Positions 46,901 through 60,400 are shown, counted from the first letter of the stretch. The stretch is 64,000 bases of DNA from Calvatia gigantea (GCA_025093985.1 JACAAK010000006.1:682001-746000); one strand, 5' to 3'. Program-made: numbers and translations. The notes: generated by a model not told the origin, from the sequence alone.

Positions 46901-49709
46901 TCCGGAGAGGTTCTCTAACACACTGATTAGCTGAATAAGCTTTTCAGAAGCCTCAGACTTCTTTCGAAGGAGGACTATATGTGCGTGAGAAGAAAAGTCA
47001 TCGAGGAACGTCATTGCCCATTTATATTTATGGTAACTAATGACGGGCAGTTCCAGCAAGTCTGAGTGACATAGCTCAAAGACTGTGGTGGCTCGCTTGG
47101 GATTAATTGGGAAGGGGTTATTATGCATTTTCCCCTTGGCACAGCCATCGCAAATGCCTTTCCAAGTAGATGGTGCGGGAATCAACGCGATGCCCTCTAC
47201 GTGCTTTGGAAGCTCGGAGAGCGTGTGATCCGAAGGATGTCCCATTCGACGATGCCAATCGATATAATCAAGTTGGCGTAATGTCAATGCAACTGGTTTC
47301 TCTTTGCTGTTTTGCAAGATATACATGTGTACTGTATGTACGTTGTTTTTAAACAAACGATGAGGCCAGGCGGATAATACAGCTCGTCCTGATTTATCAT
47401 GGATGGTGGTCCCTTTAACGGTTGCCTCTAGAACGTAGCCGTTCCGAAGAATCTGGCCCGAGGACATTAACCGTTCTGTGATTTCTTTGATGTAAAAGAC
47501 CGGCGCAATACATGAAGTAGCACTCTTGGACTTTCCCATGTCTGTCACATCATGCTGGAAAATCACAGACCCTCGTCCTGTCATTTCATAAATCCGGTTG
47601 CTAGCGGCTTGTATAAGCCCGTAATGGCCCATCTTAACCTCTGCGAAATCAGAGAGATAACCGGTGACATGGTACGATGCTCCAGAATCAAGGAGCCAGT
47701 CTGCGTTATTCACAGAATGTTTATTCCCTTCTTCTCTACACTTTTGGCACTGAGACAAATCACAGATGTGATATGTGATGATCTGATTAAGATCCTCATG
47801 CTCTTCGTGGAGTTCTGACCTCAACTTGTCTGAATACTCGTGATTATTCACGGTATATGTAGCATTCATTTTACTTTCCAGCTTAGTCACACTAGCGGAA
47901 TAAGCAGAAGGAGAAGCGCCTTGAGTGCGCTTCCAGCATACATTGCAATTCAAGAAGTCTGTACAGCAGTGTCTACGACGAGTCCCTACAGGAGGTGGAT
48001 GACGTGCTACATCTGCATAGGTGCCCTGCTCTCTTTGGCGGCCACCTCGTCATCCCAACTCAACCTCGGAATCTCCAGGGCATCCCGCTCCGAGGCGGAC
48101 AGACCCTGTGTCTGTATCGTTCCGTCCCACCCGTTGATGGGGCTGTACATCATCCTCTGCATCAGAACAAGAAAAATAGTCAGTTGAAGGTACTGACCCG
48201 CACCCTCCGTCGGAACCGTAGTCAGTGTCTGAGTCGTTGTCATCTAAGACTGACTCGAGGACAGACTCGATTTCCTTCAGTGTCTGCTTCTTCTTGAGCA
48301 GCTTGGGCTTCTTGATATGTAATTGCTGGCCTGTTATACACTGGGGCCAGCCACGCGATTTCGTCTTCCTCCCTTGTGACGGTGGATGGAGTATTCTCAA
48401 CATCCATTTCGTCAAAGCACTTCCACATCTCCTCTGAACTCTCACCCGACAAAGAAGTTGATTTGAGACATTCGTCCCACTTCTTCAGTGCGGTAACCTT
48501 GGCTTTCACCGAAGGTTTGTGACGAGCTTTGGGCTCAGGCACAGTGATGCACAATGCGAGCGGAGTGGCATTGCTGCCAGTGGCAGTGGAATTAGAGGCA
48601 ACGGGAGGTGTTTTGGCTCGACGCGTTGCTTCTACAAGGGAACGAGTGGATGGTGGCGGCAACGTTTGTGCCTGCAACATGAAGTCCACGTCCTGAATAT
48701 AGCCGGAAGAGGTGGCGGCATTGCCTTGCACACCTCCCTCCTTTCCCTTTCCTTTTCCTTTTCCTCGGGGGTGCCATCGGTGTTTCTTCTCGCCGTCACC
48801 TTCTCCTCCAGATGGCTTTTGCTGCTGCTGCTGCTGCTGCTGGGGCTGCTGCTGGGGCTTTTTAGACCCCGAAGGCTGCTGCTTCCCTTGCTGTTGGCGC
48901 TGCTGCTGCTGCTGCTGCCCACCTCCTTGTCGTGGAGTGAAGCGCACTCGTTGCACATGGGCGGTCTGGTTGGAGGCGTAAGCAGCTATAATGCCGCTTC
49001 GGGCCTTGTCCCACGTCAGCTCATGGAGCGACGTGTTCGAGGTGAGGAGCATCTGAGCTATGTAGCTCAAAGACGGATGGAGGGAGTGGAGGAGGATCAT
49101 CGTTTCAATTTCCAGGGCGATACCACTATCCATGGCATCAAGCTGCCCGAAGATCTGCTGGAGCTCGCTCATCTTGAGTGAGGGGTCACCACCGAGAGGG
49201 AGTTCAAACGTTATTGCGCGAATGAACTCATTATAGACCTGAGCTAGTCCAGGAAGGCCATATTGACCCTGCAACTGGGACCAGAGAGCGCGAGCATCCC
49301 AGGCAGAATGCTTTAACATGCTGTTGGGGAGAGTTGCCTCTATCAACCCAAGAGCTCGCATCCAGAGGTTGTTGGCCATTCCAACACTGCGGCGCTCCTC
49401 AGCAGTCGCAGGAATTGGAGTTCCTGGTCATGCGGGACATGCCGGCGAAGTGCTAGAGGCCGGGACTGCAGGGTGTTCCGGTCCATAAGCCTGCTCATAT
49501 TGGACTGGTTCATCCAGTACTCCAGAAAAATCCCATCCGGTCCAGGAGCAGTCGTTTAAGAAAATGCACATAAGTGCAGACCGAAGGCGAAGCGACCAGA
49601 TAGTATAATTACCCGTCCCTGTAAGGATGGGAAGCTGTCCGCTCAGGATTTGGACAAAGCCCGGCGGAGCAGAAGCCGGTTTAGACATATCTAAGAATAG
49701 GGTAAACAT
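43943..49709 (-). pseudogene. Copia C gag-pol, nearly complete but broken
   Basis: One polyprotein: gag from ATG 49709 (or 49688, MSKPAS), Gln-rich linker, protease (WLLDSGASYHVTG), integrase, RT and RNase H down to 43943. Breaks: TGA 49428-49430 in gag; a 4-bp insertion near 48318 that shifts frame; TGA 48050-48052; TGA 46886-46888 in integrase between the second catalytic Asp region and upstream helices; and a terminal CGA-to-TGA (43943-43945) that removes the last five codons. The TGA codons replace Arg CGA codons seen in element E. The RT core (YVDD) and RNase H (SSTEAEY) are intact. Confidence 0.93.
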
Positions 49710-49886
49710 GCGTTAGTATCATGTAGGACTGCAGTGCGTAATGCACGCGTCGCAACATGGGGCAGACACAGGGATCAAATGGACCAAAGGACCACCGTCT
49801 CCCAGGTTGCAAATGACCGTAGCCTCCTACACTCTACCAGCGTTGCAAAGTGCGGTTGGAGTGAGCGGCGGTCGGGGCCCATAACC

Positions 49887-50294
49887 TGTTAAGACGAGTA
49901 CACCACAATAGTTTGCACTAGTGGCAGAGGGGAGTCGTACTCACTGGGTTTATTGAGATGTTGATTGTAGACCATAGCTAGAGGATATCTTAGTGGAATG
50001 ATGGGCAGAGAATAGACTGAATTGTCTAAAGAATGTACGCATACTACATAGGTCTTATATATCTAATGTCTCTAGTCTGTGCACCGTTCTACCTAATACA
50101 GGTGAGGTCTTATCTGCCAGTAGCATATACAGAGCATACTGCGTACATTGTTCTATTTAATAGACCATGACCAGCAACCTAGAGTGCGGTCTAGTACATT
50201 GTTTGTTATCTCTCTTCAAGAGTGAAGTACTCAAGAACCCATTTCAGCTATAAATAGACTGAACCAATGTAGTGGTACGGATTGAGATTCAACA
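49887..50294 (-). repeat. Copia C 5' LTR
   Basis: 408 bp, followed (in element orientation) by the primer-binding site GGTTATGGGCCCC at 49886-49874. Confidence 0.93.
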
Positions 50295-50442
50295 CATTCT
50301 TTAGACAATCTAGTCTTTCTTCTGTCCATTATTCCTCTCAGATATCCTCTAGCAACAGTCTATAATGCACATCTCAACAAACCCAGTGAGTATGACTCCC
50401 TTCCACCACTAGTGTAGCTATTGTGGTGTACTCGTCTTAACA
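50295..50442 (+). repeat. Copia D 5' LTR, fourth segment
   Basis: Begins with right target copy CATTC of element C and ends CTCGTCTTAACA at 50442, directly before the D primer-binding site (50443-50455). Confidence 0.92.
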
Positions 50443-50455
50443 GGTTATGGGCCCC
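50443..50455 (+). other. Primer-binding site of copia D
   Basis: GGTTATGGGCCCC, the same 13-mer as in C, E and LARD-1; complementary to the anticodon arm of initiator-Met tRNA. Confidence 0.75.
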
Positions 50456-50619
50456 AACCGCCACTCACTCCAACCGCGCTTTGCAACGCTGGTAGAGTGT
50501 AGGAGGCTATGGTCATACGCAACCTGGGAGACGGTGGCCCTTTGGTCCATTTGATCCCGGTGTCTGCCCCATGTTGCGACGCGTGCATCATGCACTGCAG
50601 TCCTACATGACGCTAACGC

Positions 50620-53600
50620 ATGTTTGCCCTATTCTTAGATATGTCTAAACTGGCTTCTGCTCCGCCAGGTTTTGTACAAACCCCTAGCGGACAGCTTCCT
50701 GTCCTTACTGGGATGGGTAACTACACTATCTGGTCGCTTCGCCTTCGGTCTGCACTTATGTACATTTCCTTAAACGATTGCTCCTGGACTGGATGGGATT
50801 TCTCTGGAGCACAGGACAAACCACTACAATACGAGCAGCTCTATGGACCTGCACACCCTGCTGTTCTGGCCTCTGGCACTATGCCGGCACGTCCCGCACG
50901 ACCAGGAACTCCAATTCCTGCGACTGCTGAGGAGCACCGCAGTGTTGGTATGGCCAACAACCTACGAATGCGAGCTCTTGGGTTGATCGAGGCAACTCTC
51001 CCCAACAACATGTTGAAACATTCCGCCTGGAACGCGCACGCACTCTGGTCTCAGTTGCAGGGCCAATACGGCCTTCCTGGACCAGCGCAAGTCTATAATA
51101 AGTTCATTCGCACCATAATGTTTGAACTCCCTCTCAGTGGTGACCCCTCGTTCAAGATGAGCGAGCTCCAGCAGATCTTCGGGCAGCTTGACGCCATGGA
51201 TAGTGGCATCGCCCTGGAAATTGAAACGATGATCCTCCTCCACTCCCTTCATCCGTCTTTGAGCCATGTAGCTCAGACGCTCCTCACCTCGAACATGTCA
51301 CTCCACGAGTTGAGGTGGGATAAGGCCCGAAGTGGCATTATTGCCACTTACGCCTCCAACCAGACCGCCCACGCACAACGAGCGTGCTTTACTCCATGAC
51401 AAGGAGGTGGGCAGCAACAGCAGCAGCACCCACAGCAGGGAAAGCAGCAGCCTTCGGGGTCTAAAAAGCCCCAGCAGCAGCCCCAGCAGCAGCAGCAGCA
51501 GCAAAAGCCATCTGGAGGAGAAGGCAACGGCGAAAAGAAACGCCAATGGCGCCCTCGAGGAAAGGGGAAGGGAAAGGGAAAGGAGGGAGGTGTGCAGGGC
51601 AATGCCGCCACCTCTTCCAGTTATATTCAGGACGTGAACTTCATGTCGCAGGCACAAACTGTGCTGCCACCATCCACTCGATCCTTTGTAGAGGCAACGC
51701 ATCGAGCCAAGACACCTCCTGTTGCTTCTAATTCCGCCACCACTGGCAGCAATGCCACTCTGCTCGCGTCGCGCATCGCTGCGCCCAAGCCCGAAACTCA
51801 TCGCAAACCTTCGGTGAAAGCCAAGGTTACCACATTGAAGAAGTGGGACGAACGTCTCAAAGCAACTTCTTCATCGGGCGAGAGTTCGGAGGAGATGTGG
51901 AAGTGCTTTGACCAGATGGATGTTGAGTCTACTCCATCCACTGTCACAAGGGAGGAAGACGAAATCGCATGGCCAGCTCCAGTGTACAGCAAGCCGGCAA
52001 TTATCAAGAAGCCCAAGCCGCTCAAGAAGAAGCAGGCACCGAAGGAAATCGAGTCTGTCCTCGAGTCGGTCCTAAATGGCAATGACTCGGACACCGACTA
52101 TGGTTTCGACAGAGGGTGCAGATCAGTACCTTCAACTGACTACTATTCTTGTTCTGACGCAGAAGATGATGTACAGCCCTATCAACGGATGGGACGGGAC
52201 GATACAGACACAGGGTCTGTCCACCACGGAGCGGGACGCCCTGGAGATTCCGAGGTTGAGTTGGGACAACGAGGTGGCTGCCGAAGAGAATGGAGCACCT
52301 ATGCAGATGTAGCACGTCGTCCACCTCCTGTAGGGACTTGTCGTAGACACCACTGTACAGACTTTCTAAACTGCAATGTATGCTGGAAGCACGCTCAAGG
52401 CACTTCCCCTTCTGCTTATTCCGCTAGTGTGACTAAGCTGGAAAGTAAGATGAACGCTACATATACCGTGAATAATCACGAGTATTCAGACAAGTTAAGG
52501 TCAGAACTCCACGAAGAGCACAAGGATCTTAATCAGATCATCACATATCACATTTGTGATTTGTCACACTGCCAAAAGTGTAGAGAAGAAGGGAATAAAT
52601 ATTCTGTGAATAACGCAGATTGGCTCCTTGATTCTGGAGCATCGTACCATGTCACCAGTTATCTCTCTGATTTCGCAGAGGTTAAGATGGGCCATTTCAG
52701 GCTTATACAAGCCGCTGGCAACCAGATATATGAAATGACAGGACAAGGATCTGTGATTTTCCAGCATGACATGGTAGACAAGGGAAAGACCAAGAGCGCT
52801 ACTTCATGTATTGCGCTGGTCTTTTATATCAAAGAAATCACAGAATGGTTAATGTCCTCAGGCCAGATTCTTAGGAACGGCTATGTTCTAGAGGCAACCG
52901 TGAAAGGGACCACCATCCGTGATAAATCAGGACAAGCAGTATTGTCCGCCTGGCCTCATCGTTTGTTTAAAAACAACATACATACAGTACACACGTATGT
53001 CTTGCAAAATAGCAAAGAGAAACCAGTTGCATTGACATTACGCCAACTTGATTATATCGATTGGCATCGTTGAATGGGACACCCTTCGGATTGCGCGCTC
53101 TCCAAGCTTCCAAAGCACGTAGAGGGCATCGCATCGATTCCTGCACTATCTACTCGGAAAGGCATTTGCGACGGCTGTGCCAAGGGGAAAATGCATAATA
53201 ACCCCTTTCCGATTAATCCCAAGTGAGCCACTGCAGTCTTTGAGCTATGTCACTCAGACTTGCTGGAACTGCCCGTCATTAGTTACCATAAATATAAATG
53301 GGCAATGACGTTCCTCGATGACTTTTCTTCTCACGCACATATAGTCCTCCTTCGAAAGAAGTCTGAGGCTTCTGAAAAGCTTATTCAGCTAATTAGTGCG
53401 TTAGAGAACCTCTCCGGGATGCAAGTCAAATGACTTCGCACCGATAATGGAGGAGAATATGTCAATGAGAGATTATTGGCAGGACTTGCGGCGCGTGGAA
53501 TCACCCACGAGACCACTGTCCCCTATGCACATCAGCAGAATGGAAGAGCAGAGCAACTGAACCACACCCTACATGAGCTATAAGGCTACAGGCATGTCTA

Positions 53601-56324
53601 CCTGACTCGTGGTGGGAATTTGTGTTGAACACAGCTGTGCATTTATATAATTGCATGCCAGTCCAGCATCTGCAGTGGAAGACACCTTTTGAGTGTTATT
53701 CGAGGGAAAAACCAGATTTGTCCCACATTTGTGTGTTTGGATGTGGCACGTATGTATATTTACCCGATGAGATCCACCCAAACAAATTGTCCGCAAAATC
53801 TGAGATTATAATCTTTCTTGGATATAAAGGTAGCAAGAACTATATCTTTATGCGGCACATGATAGGCAATGTGATTTTTATATCACCAAATGCCTTATTT
53901 GATGAGGGATATTTCCCTAAATGCCCCGATTCAGTGCCGGATAGCAGTAACCGGCCTAATTACGGAGGAGAGAGAAATCTGCCTAGACCAGGATCAGAGG
54001 TTCCCCCACCTATTCTGCCATCTTTGGATGATGCTGGAATTGTTCCACCTCCACCTGATCATCCAGTACCATTACCTCCAGTTTCTCCGCCATTTAAACT
54101 GAAATATTCTCCACCTACACCTCCTTTACCCCGGCGTGATTCTATTCCGCCAGACAGCATTGATTCACGACAGCCATTACCTGGCAATATGCCACCTTGG
54201 GTTCCTCCACCTGAGTCGCCACCTTCGCGTGGAACAACCATTGAGGAGGAGCCTGATTTACATGATAATTGGCATGTGGACAGAGATGTATGGGATACCG
54301 AAAACGAGGAATTCCCAATCCCTGTTCCCAAATGTCGCGCTGTTGATTCTGATCAGGTAGAGCCGCGTCGTTCTGAATGACAAGGCAGGCCTCCTGTTAG
54401 ACCAGGTAATACATATGGAGAGAATAGGCGTCCAATTTCAATTGAAAGAGAAATAGATTAGACTCACCGACAAGAGCAGCAGAGGCAAAGGCAGCGCGTA
54501 CGTGCCAATGCCCCTCCAGATGAAATAATTCGTGAGTGAAGAGCAAGGACTAACCATCCTGAATATGTGAGGCAAAGAGTTCGTGCTGAGCGGTATCCAC
54601 CACAATCCTTTGATATGCCTCCATTTCAGCTCCCTCCATGTCCGGAATTGCTGCCTATGCCTGAAAACAATGATCCAACATCTCATGATGTAAATGATAT
54701 GGACATTGAAAGGCTTGTCGCTGAGGGAGGAGTAAAACTTATCGATTTCTTGATACAGACAGTACATAATACCACACACGGAGAGCCTGAAACTTTCCGT
54801 GACATGCTTAAGCTTCCTGAGCCTGTCAAGGCAAAATGGATGGCTGCATGTATCGAGGAACTCAAAGCATTAAAGAAACGAGGAGTATATGAACTGGTAG
54901 ATCTTCCGAAAGGAAGGAGGACAGTTAAAAACCATTGGGTATTTCTCGAAAAGTCAGATGGCCGCCTGCAAGCTCACTTAGTTGCGAAGGGTTTCTCGCA
55001 GATTGAAGGCATCGATTATAACGAGCTTTTCTCACCAGTTGTCTGCTACGAGTCCGCGCACGTAAGCTTCGCACTCGCTGCAATCCATGATTGGGATATG
55101 CATAGCGTTGACGTAAAAACAGCCTATTTATATGGCAAACTGGATGAGGAAATATACATGGAACAGCCCAAAGGGTTTCGACTTCCTGGGCAGGAAGGGA
55201 AAGTATGGAGACTCAAATGAGCGATTTACGGCCTTAAACAAGCCGGTTGCCAGTGGTGGAAAGAATTGCATCAATCCATGATTGAGCTGGGATTTACCTG
55301 CTGCAAATCTGACTATGCTGTATATTTTCACAGACATCCAAAAATGAAAGAGCTTGTAGTAGCCATTGTTTATGTTGATGACGTGAATTTCTTGGGAAAG
55401 AAAAACTCCCCCCTCCTCAATGAGTTGAAGGGAAAGTTCACCAAAAAGTGGGAATGCAGAGACCACGGTCCCTGTGAAGAATTCCTTGGGATGAAAATCT
55501 CGAGGAATCGCTCCAAGTGTCAAATCTTCATCCAACAGGTGAAATACCTGGATAAGATCTTGCAGTGTTTCCAGGTTCTGCAGTCTGCCACAGCTAAAAC
55601 ACCATTACCCGCTGGCTTCCAGTTCGTAACGAACAAGGACACTGCGACGCACCCCTTCCATCAAAAGTACCAACAATTGGTTGGATCTTTAATGTACTTG
55701 ATGATCGGTACTAGGCCCGACATAGCCTTTGCCGTAGTTAAGCTGGCACAACATGCCGCTAACCCCGCACCCAAGCACTATCGCACTGGAATTCATGTAT
55801 TAAAGTACTTGTCCATGACAAGGAACTATGCATTGAAATATGAAGGTGATACTGGAAAACCAACGGTGACGTTGGAATGTCTCAGTGACTCAGATTGGGC
55901 TCAAGATACAGAAACCCGCCGATCTGTATCGGGAAACGTTTGTATGATCGCGTCCGGTGCTGTCACTTGGACTTCGCGGCGACAAAAGACGGTTTCATTA
56001 TCATCCACTGAGGCGGAATATAAAGAACTGTCTGACACTTCACGACAAGTGAAATGGCTGTCACAGCTTCTGGAGGAGCTTAAAATTGAGCACCTAACTT
56101 CTATTCTCTACAGTGACAACGATGGATCCAAATTTTGGACTGAAAATCCCATTGTTGAAAAACGATCGAAGCACATGGATATTCATTACCACTATGTGCA
56201 AGAATTAGTCAAGGAAGGTATTATTGTTATTGGTGATGTGTCTTCACAAGACAATCCCGCCGATATCTTTACAAAGAATCTTGGCGTAACCAAAATCAAT
56301 CTCTTCCACCCTGAACAGGACTGA
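50620..56324 (+). pseudogene. Copia D gag-pol, inactive
   Basis: The full set of domains is present in order: gag (50620 or 50641 to about 51400), Gln-rich linker, protease DSGAS near 52637, integrase, Pro-rich linker, RT (YVDD near 55372) and RNase H. Premature stops: 51397-51399, 53071-53073, 53224-53226, 53431-53433, 54378-54380, 54459-54461, 54537-54539 and 55218-55220. A 10-bp deletion near 53577 and a 1-bp deletion near 56315 shift frame. All eight stops fall where C or E has CGA or CGG, so they arose by CpG transitions. It is the most decayed full-length copia of the cluster, in keeping with its oldest place in the nest. Confidence 0.93.
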
Positions 56325-56405
56325 TTTTTAGTTCTGATATCGAAGCATGGGATAAAACCGCTCGATCTATGAAATGTTAATCTCCCTCCTTCAAGTGAGG
56401 AGGAG

Positions 56406-56812
56406 TGTTGAATCTCGATCCGTACCACTATGTTGGTTCAGCCTATTTATAGCTGAAACAGATTCTGGAGTACTTCACTCTTGAAGAGAGATAACAAACA
56501 ATGTACTAGACCGCACTCTAGGTTGCTGGTCATGGTCTATTAAATAGAACAATGTACGCAGTATGCTCTGTATATGCTACTGGCAGATAAGACCTCACCT
56601 GTATTAGGTAGAACGGTGCACAGATCAGAGACATTAGATATATAAGACCCATGTAGTATGCGTACATTCTTTAGACAATCTAGTCTTTCTTCTGCCCATC
56701 ATTCCTCTCAGATATCCTCTAGCAACAGTCTATAACACACATCTCAACAAACCCAGTGAGTATGACTCCCCTCCACCACTAGCGTAGCTATTGTGGTGTA
56801 CTCGTCTTAACA
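56406..56812 (+). repeat. Copia D 3' LTR (407 bp, intact)
   Basis: Preceded by the purine block TCAAGTGAGGAGGAG; ends CTCGTCTTAACA, then target copy ATTTC. It serves as the uninterrupted reference for the split 5' LTR. Confidence 0.94.
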
Positions 56813-56983
56813 ATTTCACCTCTAGCTAGGCTAATTTGATGTATATGACCTTAAGTTTGGTGGGTTTCCTGAACAACACTTGAACCAAAGCAGCTTGTTC
56901 TGATTTTTCCAAGAACAAAGTCTATCTAGAGGTCCAGATGAATGTTTGAAGATTTGGAAAGTCAGAAATGATATTGTATTCAT
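56813..56983. other. Host sequence between copia D and copia E
   Basis: 171 bp that was joined to 27809-28214 before D inserted. It includes the D target copy (56813-56817) and the E target copy TTCAT (56979-56983). No gene seen. Confidence 0.6.
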
Positions 56984-57392
56984 TGTTAAGACGAGTACAC
57001 TACAATAGCATAGGCTAGTGGCGGAGGGGAGTCGTACTCACTGGGTTTGTTGAGATGTTGATTGTAGACCGTGGCTAGTGGATATCTTAGTGGAATGTTG
57101 GGCAGAAGAGTAGACTAGATTGTCTAAAGAATATACGCATACTACATAGGTCTTATATATCTAATGTCTCTGGTCTGTGCGCCGTTCTACCTAATACAGG
57201 TGAGGTCTTATCTGCCAGTAGCATATACAGAGCATACTGCGTACATTGTTCTATTTAATAGACCATGACCAGCAACCTAGAGTGCAGTCTAGTACATTGT
57301 TCGTTATCTCTCTTCAAGAGTGAAGTACTCAAGAACCCGTTTCAGCTATAAATAGACTGAACCAACGTAGTGGTACGGATCGAGATTCAACA
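56984..57392 (-). repeat. Copia E 3' LTR
   Basis: 409 bp, adjoining the purine tract at 57393-57415. Confidence 0.94.
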
Positions 57393-57417
57393 CTCCTCCT
57401 CACTTGAAGGAGGGAGA

Positions 57418-60400
57418 TTAACGTTTCATCGATCGAGCGGCTTTATCCCATGCTTCGATATCGGAACCGAATATTAGTCCTAGCTCAGGGCGGAAGAGAT
57501 TGATTTTGGTTACGCCAAGATTCTTTGTGAAGATATCGGTGGGATTGTCTTGTGAAGACACATCACCAATAACAATAATACCCTCCTCGACTAATTCTCG
57601 CACATAGTGGTAATGAATATCCACGTGCTTCGATCGTTTTTCAACAATGGGATTTTCAGTCCAAAATTTGGACCCATCGTTGTCACCGTAGAGAATAGGA
57701 GTTGGGTGCTCAATATTGAGCTCCTCCAGAAGCTGTGACAGCCATTTCACTTGCCGTGAAGCGTCAGACAGTTCTTTATATTCAGCCTCAGTGGACGATA
57801 GTGAAACCGTCTTTTGTCGCCGCAAAGTCCAAGTTACAGCACCGGACGTGATCATACAAACGTTTCCCGAAACAGATCGGCGGGTTTCTGTATCTTGAGC
57901 CCAATCTGAGTCACTGAGGCATTCCAGCGTCACCGCGGATTTCCCAGTATCGCCTTCATATTTCAATGCATAGTTCCTTGTCATAGACAAGTACTTTAGT
58001 ACATGAATTCCAGCGCGATAGTGCTCAGGAGCGGGGTTAGCGGCATGTTGTGCCAGCTTAACTACGGCAAAGGCTATGTCGGGCCTAGTACCGATCATCA
58101 AGTACATTAAAGATCCAACCAATTGTTGGTACTTTTGACGGAAGGGGTGCGATGCAGTTCCCTTGTTCGTTATGAACTGGAAGCCGGCTGGTAATGGTGT
58201 TTTAGCCGCGGCAGATTGTGGAACCTGGAAGCGCTGCAAGATCTTATCCAGGTATTTCACCTGTTGGATGAAGATTTGACACTTGGAGCGATTCCTCAAG
58301 ATTTTCATCCCAAGAAATTCTTCACAGGGACCGTGATCTCTGCATTCCCACTTTTTCGTGAACTTTCCCTTCAACTCTTTGAGGAGGGGGGAGTCTTTCT
58401 TTCCCAAGAAATTCACGTCATCAACGTAGACAATGGCTACTACAAGCTCTTTTGTTTTCGGATGTCTGTGAAAGTATACAGCGTAGTCAGATTTGCAGCG
58501 GGTAAATCCCAGCTCAATCATAGATTGATGCAATTCCTTCCACCACTGGCGACCGGCTTGTTTAAGGCCATAAATCGCTCGTTTAAGTCTCCATACTTTT
58601 CCTTCCTGCCCGGGAAGTCGAAACCCTTCGGGCTGTTCCATGTATATCTCCTCGTCCAGTTTGCCATATAAATAGGCAGTTTTTATGTCAACGCTATGCA
58701 TATCCCAATCATGGATTGCAGCGAGTGCGAAGCTTACGCGCGCAGACTCGTAGCGGACAACTGGTGAGAAAAGCTCGTTATAGTCGATGCCTTCAATCTG
58801 CGAGAACCCCTTCGCAACTAAGCGAGCTCGCAAGCGGCCATCTGACTTTTCGAGAAATACCCAACGGTTTTTAACCGTCCTCCTTCCTTTCGGAAGATCT
58901 ACCAATTCGTATACTCCGCGTTTTTTCAACGCATCGAGTTCCTCGATACACGCTGCCATCCATTTTGCCTTAACAGGCTCAGGAAGTTTAAGCATGTCAC
59001 GGAAAGTTTCAGGCTCTCCGTGTGCGGTGTTATGTACTGTCTGTATCAAGAAATCGATCAATTTTACTCCTCCCTCAGTGACAAGCCTTTCAATGTCCAT
59101 GTCATTTACATCGTGAGATGTTGGATCATTGTTTTCAGGCATAGGCGGCAGTTCCGGACGTGGAGGGAGCTGAAATGGAGGTAAATCAAAGGGTCGTGGT
59201 GGGTATTGCTCAGCACGGACTCTTTGCCTCACATATTCAGGATGGTTAGTCCTTGCTCTTCGCTCGCGAATAATCTCGTCTGGAGGGGCATTGGCGCGTA
59301 CGCGCTGCCTTTGCCTCTGCTGCTCTTGTCGGTGAGTCCGATCTATTTCTCTTTCTATCGAAATTGGACGCCTATTTTCTCCATATGTGTTACCTGGTCT
59401 GACAGGAGGCCTGCCTTGTCGTTCAGAACGACGCGGCTCTACCTGGTCAGAACCAACAGCTCGACGTTTGGGAACAGGGATTGGGAATTCCGGATTTTCG
59501 GTATCCCATACATCTCTGTCCACATGCCAATCATCACGTATATCAGGCTCCTCCTCAATGGTCGTTCCACGCGAAGGTGGCGACTCAGGTGGGGGAACCC
59601 AAGGTGGCGTATTGCCGGGTGATGGTCGTCGTGAATTGATGCTGTCCGGCGGAGTAGAATCTCGCTGGGGTAAAGGAGGTGAAGGCGGAGAATATTTCGG
59701 TTTAAATGGTGGAGAAACCGGGGGTAACGATACTGGATGATCAGGTGGAGGTGGAACAATTCCAGCGTCATCCGGAGATGGCGGAATAGGTGGTTCATTC
59801 CCTAATCCTGGTCTAGGCAGATTTCTCTCTCCTCCGTGATTAGGCCGGTTACTGCTATCCGGCACTGAATCGGGGCATTTAGGGAAATATCCCTCGTCGA
59901 ACAAGGCGTTTGGTGATATAAAGATCACGTTGCCTGCCGTGTGCCACATAAAGACGTAATTTTTACTGCCTTTGTATCCAAGAAAGATCATAATCTCGGA
60001 TTTTGCGGACAATTTGTTTGGGCGGATCTCATCGGGTAGATATACGTACGCGCCGCATCCAAACACACGGATATGGGACAGATTTGGCTTTTCCCTCGAA
60101 TAACACTCAAAAGGTGTCTTCCACTGCAGACGCTGGACTGGTGTGCGATTATATAAATGCACAGCTGTATTCAACGCAAATTCCCACCACGAGTCAGGTA
60201 GACATGCCTGTAGCCTTATAGCTTGGGCTTTCTCGTGTAGGGTGCGGTTCAGTCGCTCTGCTCTCCCATTCTGCTGATGTGCATAGGGAGCAGTGGTCTC
60301 GTGGGTAATTCCACGCGCCGCGAGTCCTGCCAATAACCTTTCATTGACATATTCTCCTCCATTATCGGTGTGAAGTCGTTTGACTCGCATTCCGGAGAGG

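Larger units (their letters stand above)
43495..50294 (-). mobile_element. Copia element C, reverse orientation, full length
   Basis: 6800 bp, target duplication CATTC (43490-43494, 50295-50299). LTRs of 408 bp (43495-43902, 49887-50294) differ at about seven positions, all transitions. The primer-binding site lies at 49874-49886 and the purine tract next to 43903. Gag-pol is damaged (separate entry). It sits inside the 5' LTR of D in opposite orientation. Confidence 0.95.
28215..56812 (+). mobile_element. Copia element D, full length but split by three nested insertions
   Basis: Target duplication ATTTC at 28210-28214 and 56813-56817 proves both ends. The 5' LTR is in four pieces: 28215-28427, 35146-35172, 43471-43494 and 50300-50442, leaving out one duplicated target copy per insertion. 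Their sum is 407 bp, equal to the 3' LTR (56406-56812). The internal region 50443-56405 has a primer-binding site, gag-pol and polypurine tract. LTR pieces and 3' LTR differ at about 11 of 407 positions, all transitions. Inserts are LARD-1 (28428-35140), LARD-2 (35173-43465, with a Tc1 element) and copia C (43495-50294). D must be older than all three. Confidence 0.95.

Noticed and set aside
48519..49181. Long antisense frames over copia gag (also near 51298-51801, 62128-62541)
   Set aside because: These are shadows of the gag-pol frame, rich in Leu/Ser from CTG repeats opposite the Gln codons.
28215..56812. D read as a set of solo LTRs and unrelated fragments
   Set aside because: Matching ATTTC duplications, equal LTR lengths after removal of inserts and three separate pairs of 5-bp duplications fit one nested element.
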